In this document: positions 49,341 through 59,806 of the stretch, piece after piece
How the letters are laid out: each line of letters starts with the position of its first letter
Numbering within the stretch: position 1 is the stretch's first letter
Source of the DNA: Sesamum alatum
Taxonomy: Eukaryota; Streptophyta; Magnoliopsida; Lamiales; Pedaliaceae
Assembly (NCBI GenBank): GCA_034509735.1
Contig: JACGWO010000007.1
Span: 3,100,001 to 3,164,000 of the forward strand
Direction: 5' to 3'
DNA: 64,000 nt
Notes under the pieces: model-generated
What the model was told of the DNA's origin: nothing
Database searches by the model: none
The model's input: the letters and a program-made list of their open reading frames with translations, nothing else
Translations under genes and position numbers: made by a program

Positions 49341-49432
49341 AGGCCATCAAATTCAATGTAAAATGACTTGATTCTTATTTTGAGAAATGAATTCTTGAGA
49401 AGAACTCTCAAGTTCTTGACTCGCGACGTCGT

Positions 49433-50824
49433 TTGTGCAATTGTGTTTTGATCACACGCTTCCCGATTTTCACCCCATCAGCTTGGCGCCGTCTGTGGGA
49501 ACCCGATCAGAGCATTGCGGATGAGCACCTGATCAAGAGTCAGGAACAGGAAGGCGAGGCGAGAAGAACTCGAAAGATGATGAGAGAGTCACGAGCCAGA
49601 TCACGTCCCGAGGAATCAGCCGAGGCTCCACCTCCACCCCCAATCATTCAGATGACTCCAGAAGCACTTCGCCAATTGGTGGAGGATGCGTCTGTCGAAG
49701 CAGCACAAAAGGCGGTGGCCCAGTTCATAGCAGGTCACGCGTTTCCTTTGGCCCCCGAGAGTCATGAGCAGAGGCCCGGGGACGCCCACGAAGGTTTGAA
49801 CTGCGATGAGGAAGTCGACAACAGGGCCACGCAGCCGGAGGACAGCTATTACCCTTCTCTTCCTTGAAGAGGTGTAGGCGAAGATGACCACTTCCCACCT
49901 CCTCCCCAAGGAGGACGACAAGAAGACAATTGTTTCCCCCATCCGCAGGTGCCATCAGTGCAGGAAGCAGTGCATCGGGAAATGGACGGCCTTACGCCCC
50001 CTCCACCTAGGTTCTCGAATCCCTTGAGGCCCCCTGGATACCCAGCGCGACCCGTGGTAGTAGCGCCCCCGCGTCGGAGTCCATTCGCCCCTCACATTTT
50101 AGCGGAAGCTATTCATCCGGGGATCAAGATCCCAAACCTCAACGAGTTCGACGGAGTGGGAGATCCCCAAGACCACTTGGACTGTTTCCTGGCCAGAGCT
50201 GATTTGTTAGACATTAGCAACGCGGCTTATTGCAAGATGTTTCAGACTACCCTCTCGAGAAAGGCGATGGTGTGGTTTAACCAGCTACCCTCGGGAACTA
50301 TCGAGTCATTCGAGCAGCTTTCTCAGTGCTTCTTGCACCGCTTCGCAATTAATAAGCGATGTCCCATAACTGCCTCGTACTTGTTCACAATAATCCAGCA
50401 AGAGAATGAGAGCCTGAGGGAGTACGCACGGCGCTTCTCGGAGGTTGTTTTGGAAGTCCCCCACGTAAACCCATAACTTTTGGCAAGCATCATGCAGCAG
50501 AATCTAAGGAGAGGTAGATTTAAGGAGTCGATTGCTGGAAAGCCCCCCTCCTCACAAGAGGAGTTATTGCTAAGAGCCGAGAAGTATATAAGAATCGAGG
50601 AGTTAGCAGTTTCACGACCAACAAATCCATTGAAACGAAAGGCTGTTGAGGAGGAGAAAGGGATTCCCCTTGGGACAGAAGGAAGTAAGCGTGAACGCAG
50701 ACATGTGCTTCCGGGGGATTTGGCTCAATACACCCCTCGGACCTCGCGGACTCAAACGCTCGTATGCAGCCAAGTGACAAGGATTGGGATCGAGACCAGA
50801 GCTCGGAGGAATGCCACCACTTGA
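49433..50824 (+). pseudogene. Disabled gag gene of the LTR retrotransposon
   Basis: One reading frame continues through the whole region but has two in-frame stops, TGA at 49865-49867 and TAA at 50474-50476. The middle part (about 50120-50470) has the Retrotrans_gag capsid-like pattern: FDGVGDPQDHLDCF, then MVWFNQLPSGTIESFEQL and ENESLREYARRF. The following part continues the same domain. Beyond 50824 the conserved reading shifts frame. Nonsense codons plus the frameshift make it non-functional. Confidence 0.8.
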
Positions 50825-51289
50825 AGGATGAGGTCGAGGAGTTGATTCGAAGAGGTGGCTTACAAGAATTCGTGGGACAAAGGAAATAAGAGCTCCAGGA
50901 AACCGCCTTTGGAGGTAGGCACGTGGGAGAAAAGCAGGAAGCAAAACGAGCTAGCAAGGACAACCTCCCAACTGCTGGAGTTAGGAGGATTACTTCGGGA
51001 GGCCTAAGAGGAAGAGACATGAAGCAAGTTGAGAGATTCGCTCAGAGAGCAAGGCAAGCTAAAGGAGTTGCGGTGAGAGCAATAGGACACGATGCCAACC
51101 GTATCTTCTTTGGCGAGAAGGCAGCAGTGTTGCCAGCGGATCCAAGAAAGAGCCAGAGTGTGATGCACTGTGCAAGGGGAGAGAGCTGACTTGCGCCATG
51201 GGAGCGACATATGCAGGGGGAGAAAGCAGGAGTGACATATGCGAGGGTGGATAGCGACTTCCAACTTGTGCTCAAGCAGTTGAATGGAG

Positions 51290-52110
51290 GCCACGAAGTT
51301 GGGGGAACAGATGACCAAGTACTTAGCAAACATCCAAGCATTAAGAAGGAAGCTCGATGAGTTCACCCTAGAACAAATCCCGCGGTCATACAAAGAAGAA
51401 TCAGACTGACTCGCTAAGTTGGGCCAGCCTATTGGCTCCTTCGAAGAGCGGGAGAATAACCCTACTAAGTCAAGAACAACCCGAAGTGGATGTTGCATGG
51501 CAAGAAGTCCTGGCGATGAAGAGTGCTTTACCGAGTTGGAAAGAAGGTTCGGAGGAAGACTAAAAATTTGGAATTTTGCCTCAAGACCCCAAGGAAGCGA
51601 GGGCAATACGAACAAGATCAGCTAAGTTCACGCTAATCGAAGGTGAGTTGTACAAGAGAGATTATTCACAATCACATCTTAAATATGTCAAGACGGGGGC
51701 AAAGCAGAGTATGTTCTACGAGAGATCCAGGAGGGAAGATGCGATAATCAGTCCGGAGGCAGAGTATTAGAGTGCAAAGGCCCCGCGACAAGGACACCTC
51801 TGACCCACAAGGCGTAAGGATGCTTGAACCTTAGTGAAGGAATCCGAGAGTGCCAAGAGCATGCCATCGTCACTCACGTCCCAGTGGAAAATATGAGACC
51901 ATCACGACACCCTATTCTGACAGGCAGGCAGAAGTAACCGACAGGGTAGTCTTCCAAAATCTGAGGACAAGACTAGAGACGTCTAAAGGAAATTGGGTGG
52001 AAGGACACCCGGGACTCCTAAGGGAGTATCGAGCAACCCCGCGATGAGGCACGGGAGAGCACCCATTCAATCTAGTCAATGAGACAGAGAACATGACCAA
52101 AGTGGACGCC
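51290..52110 (+). pseudogene. Degenerate pol remnants (RNase H end and integrase fragments)
   Basis: Short pieces in changing frames resemble gypsy pol: a YLANIQALRRKLDEFTLEQIPRS-like end of RNase H, a PKEARAIRTRSAKFTLIEGELYKR-like start of the integrase zinc-binding region, and an integrase C-part (about 51900-52080). Frames break several times. No reverse transcriptase motif (YxDD) is found in the element. Confidence 0.65.
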
Positions 52111-52307
52111 AAATGGGCACGACTGTATCAAGTTGGAGAAAATGAACGAGAAGAAAATGTCCACGTACGTGGAGTGTTGCTAAGAGATATTTGTATTCAA
52201 TGTTTTGTATCCCATTCCGAATACTTTATAACCTAGAAAAACGGTAATAAAATGTACACCTTTTTTGTCTATTTGTTGTAGATTCGTTACTTGCATTTTA
52301 TTTAGTA

Positions 52308-52812
52308 AGAGGGGGGAATGACCCCTCACGTTTTAACACTTTATTTAGCAAAAGAGGGGGATGGCCCCTCACATTGAAAAATCGGAGGGGGATGGCCCCT
52401 CACATTGAAAAGAGGGGGATTGCCCCTCATATTAATATTTTATCTAAAAGAGGGGGATTGTCCCTCACATTGGCACTTTATTTAGAAGGGATTGCCCCTC
52501 ACGTTAATGTTTCACCTAAAAGAGGGGGATGGCCCCTCACCTTAACATCTTGTTTATAAGAGGGAGACTGCCCCTCGCAGTATATTTCATCTAAAAGAGG
52601 GGAATGGCCCCTCACGTTAATATTTTACCTAAAAGAGGGGGATGATCCCTCACTTTAATATCTTGTTTGAAAGAGGGGGATTGCCCCTCACGCTAACATT
52701 TTATCCAAAAAGAGGGGGATTGCCCTTCACCTTGATATTTAGTTCAACACTTTGCTTATAAGATATATAGTTTAATATTTTGCTTATAAGAGGGGGATTG
52801 CCCCTTACGTTT
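52308..52812. repeat. Hairpin-forming minisatellite inside the LTR element, about 13 copies
   Basis: The unit is about 27-47 bp. Its core GAGGGGGATTGCCCCTC is itself an inverted repeat (GAGGGG/CCCCTC, five-base loop), separated by AT-rich spacers such as cacgttaacattttatctaaaa. Most copies keep both stem halves. It lies between the integrase remnants and the polypurine tract. Confidence 0.9.
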
Positions 52813-53945
52813 GAAATTTGGTTCGAGAAGAAATAACTTAATATAATGAACAATGGAGGAACCAAGTTTGAAAACATATAGAAATGAACCCTTAAGAAGT
52901 TCCCCAAAAATGACAAAGACTTCCCACAAAGACCCAAAAGTGTTCCAACCGAGGGAACTTCTACAGAGCTTCAAAAAAGCCCAACGGGATGCGCCGCGGC
53001 GCAACTTGATGCAACGTGATATATGGTGCAACACAAAGTCAACATAACGCGTCGCAACAGGAGGTGATACAAATGTGACGCAATGCCACGCAATCACAAA
53101 TAGCCATCAAAATGGCAAGGTCCCCCTCGCCTCCATGGCGATATACGAGGTTGCAGAAGATGAGGGAGCGAATAACCACATCTCCCTTCCTTGACGAAAG
53201 GCGAGAACGGACCCGCGAATCGTGCTTGCCAACACAACTAAGCCTCTAGAAAAATGTTTACAACTGTGGAGAGGAAGGGTTAGAAGAATGAGTCCTTAAC
53301 AATTCTCCCAATGGTGAACAAAATATCGAAAAGTCACAAGAGAGGAAGTGGCACCAAGATCCCGCAACGCCGGAAGAAACTCTTCGAAGTACGCGAAAGA
53401 ATTAGGAGCGAAGTGGCTAATGCGCGACATCGAGGTCTTGAGTGGGGGGCTTACGCTACCGGAGGAAATCGAGGAGTTTCCAACTTTTCCTAGCTTTAAT
53501 CTTTGAAAAAATCCAACGAATCAGATGAATGCTCGGGTAAAGACTGTTTGTCAGAACTTCCAAATTTTCCTGACACATTTGGAAGTTGGGGGGCTACTGA
53601 TGGAGATAGAATGCACTTTTACCAACATACCCTCGAATGTATGAAGATTTACCAAAATGCCATTGGAAGCGGTTATAGTTAGTGGTTAGTGGGGTGAAGC
53701 TAAATTACCAAGGCACCCCTAAAGATTAGATGATAGCCGTTAGATTAGAGGCGGTTGGAGCGTAAAATAGTCTTTATACCCTTCCTCATTTGCTATAAAT
53801 AGGCCATCAAATTCAATGTAAAATGACTTGATTCTTATTTTGAGAAATGAATTCTTGAGAAGAACTCTCAAATTCTTGACTCGCGACATCGTTTATACAA
53901 TTATGCTTTGATCACACACTTCCCAATTTTCACCCCATCAATTTT

Positions 53946-55522
53946 AATATAAAATCTTTGAAATTCTTTTTTTCGATATTTTGCTCGTGTCTCAAAACAT
54001 TGTATCCAAATGTAGAGCATAAGAGTTTTTCGCCAGTTGATGTATTCCGTCGTATCTCCCCACTTATAGGTTTCTTGATATTTTTATGTTATTGAATGGT
54101 AAATAATGGTAGAAATTGTATTAAATATAAGTGGATTGGTGTTAGGTAGAATCATCAGATAACATATTATTTTTTATTTATATGACCTATTCATTTTGTC
54201 TAGTATATAGAAATATGGGTTGTGATTATTTGGTGATATTTATATTGTATGTATTACTATTTGTATCAATAAATAAATATACATATGGTATAAATCATTT
54301 CTTATTTACTCTTTGTATGACATGATTTATGATGTCAATTGAAATACCAATTTTAGTTGTTAGGTCCAGATAAATTTTTTGAATTCCACCTCTGATCTTC
54401 AATCGATTTCTATTATACTATTGAGGTTGAGTAATACAGATATTTTTAATGTTTTGGGATAATTGCACTTTGTACCCCGATCTTTTATTTTTATATTCGA
54501 CATCCCAATATTTGGTTTTTGAACCACCGCACATATTTATTCATTTCAGGCACATTAAAAGATAATATTTCGAGAATGTGAACACACGTGCGTGAAATTA
54601 GATTTATGGTCGAGTTTTAGTAATTTTCCCCTATAGAGTGCAGGTCGGAAACTATAAACAATTCCCCTGGTAACTAGGCATTTGGGCCTTAGGTTCTTCA
54701 CACCTCTCATAGTGAAACGGGCGTTAAAAAGCTCGGCCATAAGTTCAATTTTCACATTTGTGTGTTTACATTTTTTTAGTACTCCCTTTTAATGCGCTTG
54801 AAGGGAATAATATACACAATGCTACAAAGAACAACGATCAGGTGTCGAGTGTAGAAAAAATGTTGGGGGGAAGTGCAACGAGCCCGATACGTTGGCAGAG
54901 TGTATGTGTTTAACTATTTTAATTTCAATAATTCATACATGCCACGAAAAGTAGATAGTGACATGAGTTTAAAACGAACTTGTTGTGTGAAGATCGTTTG
55001 AAATTTTAGATAGTTTATAGGCCATATACATTCTAGGGATCCTGCAAACACAACACTAAGTAGGCCGCAGTTATAGTTCTTCATGTTCAAGTCAGTAATA
55101 TTGGCTCAAGGATAAAATTAGTGCAATAAATGCGTGACGAGTCCATTTGGACCAGTCACATCAATATAACGTGAACTATTATAATTTGTTGATTTAGAAT
55201 GTACGATACGCCAAAAATATAAGATGATATGTTCAAGTACGATCGACTCTATTTGACCATGCAAAAAAGACGTGGGCCCATAAACACTTAAGGTCATTAT
55301 TACCATTTTTTAAGGACGTTTTCGTCTAAAACTCAACATTAAATAATAAATAAATCTCCAATACAGTCAGATTCAGGTAAACAGAGTCCATATAGTCTCT
55401 AAACTTTAGAGTCTAGAAATAAAAGTTTTAACTTGAAAATCCAACTTAACGGCAAAGTGCTATAATTGGTGAAAGTTTAGGGGTAAGGTGCTTTTAATTT
55501 TTAAGTTACTTTTGAGGTAATA
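53946..55522. other. Gene-free spacer
   Basis: AT-rich. The segment around 54465-54790 opens with gggataattgcactttgtacccc, like one arm of a decayed MULE-like MITE, but I could not match the second arm. There is no gene and no RNA gene. Confidence 0.4.
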
Positions 55523-56099
55523 TTTATACTATTATAAAAAGAAAAGGCCATTCACATTCGTAAATAGCGATAAATGACACCACTGTACCATTTTTTCGTT
55601 AAGTAAAATATGCCCTCAAATTGATAAGATAACTAACTAATTTAACTTTCAATTTTTTTTACATTAATTAATGAATTAGTTTTCTTTCTTTCTTTTTTAT
55701 TTTTAATGTGATGTGTTGGTTTATATTTTGCTCTTATTTATAATAATATTTATACTATTATTATATAAAATAAATTCATTTTTACTCACAAGCGGTTAAT
55801 GACACCGCCGCACCACTTTTTTGTAATACAAAAAATAACCCTCAACTGATATGATAATTCAACTTTCCAAATTTTATATTAATTGATAAATTAATTTTTT
55901 TTCTTTCTTTTCTTCTCTTTTTTTTTTAAATGTGATGTATTACGTTATATATTTTACTATTATTTATAATATATTTTAAAACATAAAAAAATATTTATTA
56001 TATGCACACAAAAAACGACGTGCCACGACGAATAGTATTTCAAAACGCGAACAAATATTTATTATATGCACGCACGGGTGACATGCCACATCGGTTTAG
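55523..56099 (+). mobile_element. Tandem or nested Helitron-like copies
   Basis: Two starts resembling the 3268 element (tttatactattataaaaag at about 55523 and tttatactattattatataaa at about 55748) each lead into the same body (actcacaagcggttaatgacaccgc..., caactgatatgataa...). Endings of the form gcacg...tgccac...ttag/atag recur at 56035 and 56099. One copy seems truncated by, or fused to, the next. Exact termini have decayed. Confidence 0.55.
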
Positions 56100-56862
56100 T
56101 GTTGTATAATAAAACTTTAGGGTGAAATGTAATTTACATGTGTACACTATAGGCATGTGAATTTATTTTTTTTCATATGTAATAATTCAGAGACTCACAT
56201 CAAAAAATGGATAAGATGTGAGTTTTAATTGGTTTCGGGTTAATTCATGTTAGGAAGATTGGTGTGACTTTTAACTTTTTTTTTTCTTCATTCATTTATT
56301 CATGACTATGACAATGATAAGTCGAATGAAAGAAATATATTTATTTAAATTAGGTGTGATTTGACAACTTCAATCATGCAATATAATTAAGTTTGTGAGC
56401 AATAATTATAATAATAAAATAATAATAGTTAAAAATACTTTGATTTCCTATGTTGTCGTGTATTTTTTATTGTCAACTAAGAAAATGATACCTAATAGTT
56501 AGGAAATAATTGAGCTCGGTGAATTTTCTGTACGTGTTTTAACTTTGATATTTTGATAATAGATAATATAATAAATTATATATAAAAATATAAATATTAA
56601 TTTTAAAGAATTAGTGTGAAAAGTAAAAAAAAAAAATCACAAAAATTGGGATTAGACCATGAAATGCGTTAGTTATTTTAATGAAAAAAATAAAATCAAA
56701 ACCATACAATCACGTTTATTTTTCGTGTGCTGAAAATAATTTAATTCATTTTCCAGAAGTTACTATTAAATAATTCAAAAGTTTAAATGTTATAATGACA
56801 AAATAACTTACCTAAAACTAATAAGAAAATTAATAACCTGAGGCGCTATGTCCGCATAATTA
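56100..56862. other. AT-rich spacer
   Basis: Nothing recognisable: no ORF, no clear TIR pair and no GC-rich island. Confidence 0.4.
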
Positions 56863-56871
56863 TTTAATTTA

Positions 56872-57696
56872 GGGTTAATTACACTGACTTCCCCTACTAC
56901 ATGGGAATATACAAATTTCTCCCTCTTAGTATGAAATTTACTCAAACTTCCATTTCAAATATACTCATTTTACAAATTGTCCATTCCGTTTGTCAACTTA
57001 ACGGATTTCGTTATGTCATAAAAAAAAATGGTCTAAACTTCCTAGAATACCCTCGACCTGATGAATTACTCTATTTTCTATGACTTAAATACTCTTAAGG
57101 GATAATTTATTATTTTTAAAGTTAATAAGTGTGTATACTCGTAGCTTTTAGTAAATTATTTTATAACATCTTTCTAATCAAATATTGTGTACGTGTAAGT
57201 TGTGACATTAATTTTTACTCCTAACAATCATCAAAGCTTGCAAATTTTCTTAAATTTATATTATTTTATAGCAAATAATAAAATAGAGTTTATATTACTC
57301 AAATGTTAAAAATATTGAGGCAAATTTTATTATTTTAGCCAATTTTACTATGTTGAATTAAAATTAAACAAGTCCGTTGTAGTGTATTTTAATTTTTAAA
57401 GTTTTATACGTTATAATTCCTAGAAAAATGAAGACATACGTATATTTTTAAATTATTTGAAAAAAAACTTTTTTCCTTCTTTTCATTTCAAATAAAGAAA
57501 ATAAAAAAGTACTTCTATTATTAATTTTATTGAATTATTTTCAGTTTTATAAATGAAGGCAAAATAATCATTTAAGCACCTATTATTAAATTTGACTAAC
57601 ACCTATTAGTTAGAGGGGGCAATTTGTAATTTTCATAGTAAGAGGGGAGAATTTGTATATTCCCAAAATAGCAGGGGATGTGAGTGTAATTAACCC
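56872..57696. mobile_element. MULE-like MITE, 825 bp
   Basis: The ends GGGTTAATTACACTGAC and (inverted) GGGTTAATTACACTCAC continue into inverted arms of roughly 80 bp. An exact 9-bp target duplication TTTAATTTA (56863-56871 and 57697-57705) flanks them. The interior is AT-rich and non-coding. Confidence 0.85.
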
Positions 57697-57796
57697 TTTA
57701 ATTTAAGATATGTGTACATTTTTTTATTAGTTAGGACTTTTATAAATAAAAAATGCCTAAATCGTGTATAGAAAATAATACATAACATAAATATTA

Positions 57797-58597
57797 GGGT
57801 TAAATACAATTTGCCCCCCTAACTATTCTTGATGTAATATTTACCCCCCTAAACTAACAAATGTAACACTTTTCCCCTAAAACTAAATATTTGCAAATAT
57901 TCCTTATATTGCATATGTATATTTTTAATTCAAAAGACCTTTTTTTAGCACTTTTGAATTTAAAGTTTAATATTGGAAAATATATTTTAATTATAATAAA
58001 GTAAAATAAAATTAATAAGTTAAAGGCTCACATTTTTTATTATATTTTACCGACTCAAATTTAAGTAATGAATGAGTACAATAAATACACAAAAAACTTT
58101 CATGTAAAAGATTTTATTAATTTGGTAATAAAATTAAGTTATTAATTATTTAAGTTTTTAGATAAAAATGAGTAATTACATATCCATTTTTTTTCTTTAA
58201 AAAATATGATAAAATTAAATTTATTCATTTTTCTCCTAAAAGTGTTTAACTTTTGGTTAAGCATATATATATATATATATTGTCAATTTTTCAAAAGTAT
58301 ACATGAGTTGTTGGGATATTATATTAACTTATTAATCCATTTTTAATTTAATTGGGATATTATATTAACTTATTAATCCATTTTAAATTTAAATTCTTTA
58401 TTTATTAAAAAAAGATTAGTTAAAAAATTTGGTGATGATTTAATGTGCAAAATACTATATTATACTGTAAATAATATAATTATTCAAGACATAAAAGGCA
58501 ATTTTGTCCAACTATGGGGGTAAGTGTTACATTTATTAGTTTAGGAGGGTAAATGTTACATCACGAATAATTCATGAGAGCAAACTGTATTTAACCC
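57797..58597. mobile_element. MULE-like MITE, 801 bp
   Basis: The ends GGGTTAAATACAATTTGC and (inverted) GGGTTAAATACAGTTTGC have inverted arms of about 95 bp. The exact 9-bp target duplication is TAAATATTA (57788-57796 and 58598-58606). A phrase gggatattatattaactt is tandemly duplicated inside, about 38 bp apart near 58310-58390. Non-coding. Confidence 0.85.
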
Positions 58598-58954
58598 TAA
58601 ATATTAAACAGAAAATGTAGCAAACTTAAAGAAAAAAAATCATAAAAAAAGAGAAAAAATCAAGAGAAAGAAAAAATATTTCATTGATGGAAAATAACAA
58701 ATTATCATTTTCAATTATTATATAAGAAGTCGTATCTATCTTTACTCTTTTATTAAAGGAGATTGGACTTTTGGTGTCTCATATTTTTTTGATTTGCATA
58801 ACTACTTTTCAATATTTTTTTAAAAGTCATTTCATGTAATTTTTCCTCTTTCTAAGATATTATATCATTATCTTATTTGTGTATATTTTATTGAATAATA
58901 AAATTTATATAATCAAATTATTTTGAATAATTTAAATTTTTTTGCATAAATTAC

Positions 58955-59632
58955 ACTTTTGGTCCTTATGCTTAAGGCTAAAATTGATTTTCATCCCTAA
59001 ACATTTTGAGGTATGATATTAGTCCATATTCTTTTTCAAAATGTTATGATTTTGGTCCAATCGTTAAAATTGGAGTTAACGAAATAAAAGAGCACGATCG
59101 TGTTCCGAAGCTTACAACAGTGTTATTTGGATTTGGAGGAATGACGATGGAGTGAAGAGAGGGGGACGACGACGAAAAGAAATGAGACGAAAGATCTCAC
59201 CGACGGTGATAAGTGAGGGTGGAAAATAATCAGCGTGAATTGAGTTTTCAAATAATGGTGATGGCCCAGTGAAAAGATGGTGAACGGTGACGAAAAATGG
59301 AGAGAAGAGACGGGATCGTGAGCAAAGCTTTCGGGACAAGACAAAGCCGATAAGTTGTCGATAGTGGACCGATTGGTGATGGGTTGGGGTGCCAAATGAC
59401 CGCCATTGGATAGACTCTCAAATGTTGACAGTGGGCCAACGGGATATGGTCGGCCGCCGAGGGATTTGAAAAAGATAACCAAATTGCGCTGATCACAACC
59501 ATATTCTCCAAATTCTGTTAATAACGATTGTACCAAAATTATAATATTTTAAAAAAAATATAATGTGTTTTAAAATATTTAGGAACCGAAATCGATTTTG
59601 ACTTAGAGACAAAAAAAAATATAGTTTACCCT
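58955..59632. mobile_element. Long-TIR element with a GC-richer insert
   Basis: The left arm (from taaattacacttttggtcc) and the right arm (inverted; taaactatattttt...) match imperfectly over about 130 bp, including ttttggtccaatcgtta against ttttggtacaatcgtta. The central part, about 59093-59530, is clearly GC-richer than the arms and stays open for 137 codons on the minus strand, with no recognised protein. This is the arrangement of a transposon that picked up foreign sequence, but the source is unknown. Confidence 0.45.
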
Positions 59633-59806
59633 AAAAACCACAAATTACTAATACGAATTAAAATGATAAATTCGTTGATCCAAACAAATAAATCGTGTTT
59701 TTGCTTTTATTTTATTTTTCGCGGCCAACTATAGAAATGGTGGGTCGCCCGCTCCAAAATCCCAATTGGTGAGCCCCAAAACCTCAGAAGACACAGACTG
59801 AGACAG

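Larger units (their letters stand above)
49138..53940 (+). mobile_element. Ty3/gypsy-type LTR retrotransposon, deletion derivative, about 4.8 kb
   Basis: Two 343-bp LTRs (49138-49480 and 53598-53940) begin TGATGG and end CCATCA and differ at about 17 positions by my count (near 5%), 15 of them transitions. The target duplication ATTTT is exact (49133-49137 and 53941-53945). The primer-binding site after the 5' LTR starts TTGGCGCCG (tRNA-Asp type), and a purine-rich tract (ggaagttggggggct) precedes the 3' LTR. The interior has a broken gag, then short remnants typical of the RNase H/integrase boundary and the integrase C-part. Protease and reverse transcriptase are missing, so it cannot move by itself. 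Confidence 0.9.

Noticed and set aside
49520..51020. Minus-strand open frames opposite gag
   Set aside because: Shadow frames of the GC-rich gag region. The plus strand has the domain pattern and the element's LTR orientation agrees.
52308..52812. Hairpin minisatellite considered as a microRNA cluster
   Set aside because: Stems are only six base pairs with five-base loops, far too short for plant miRNA precursors.
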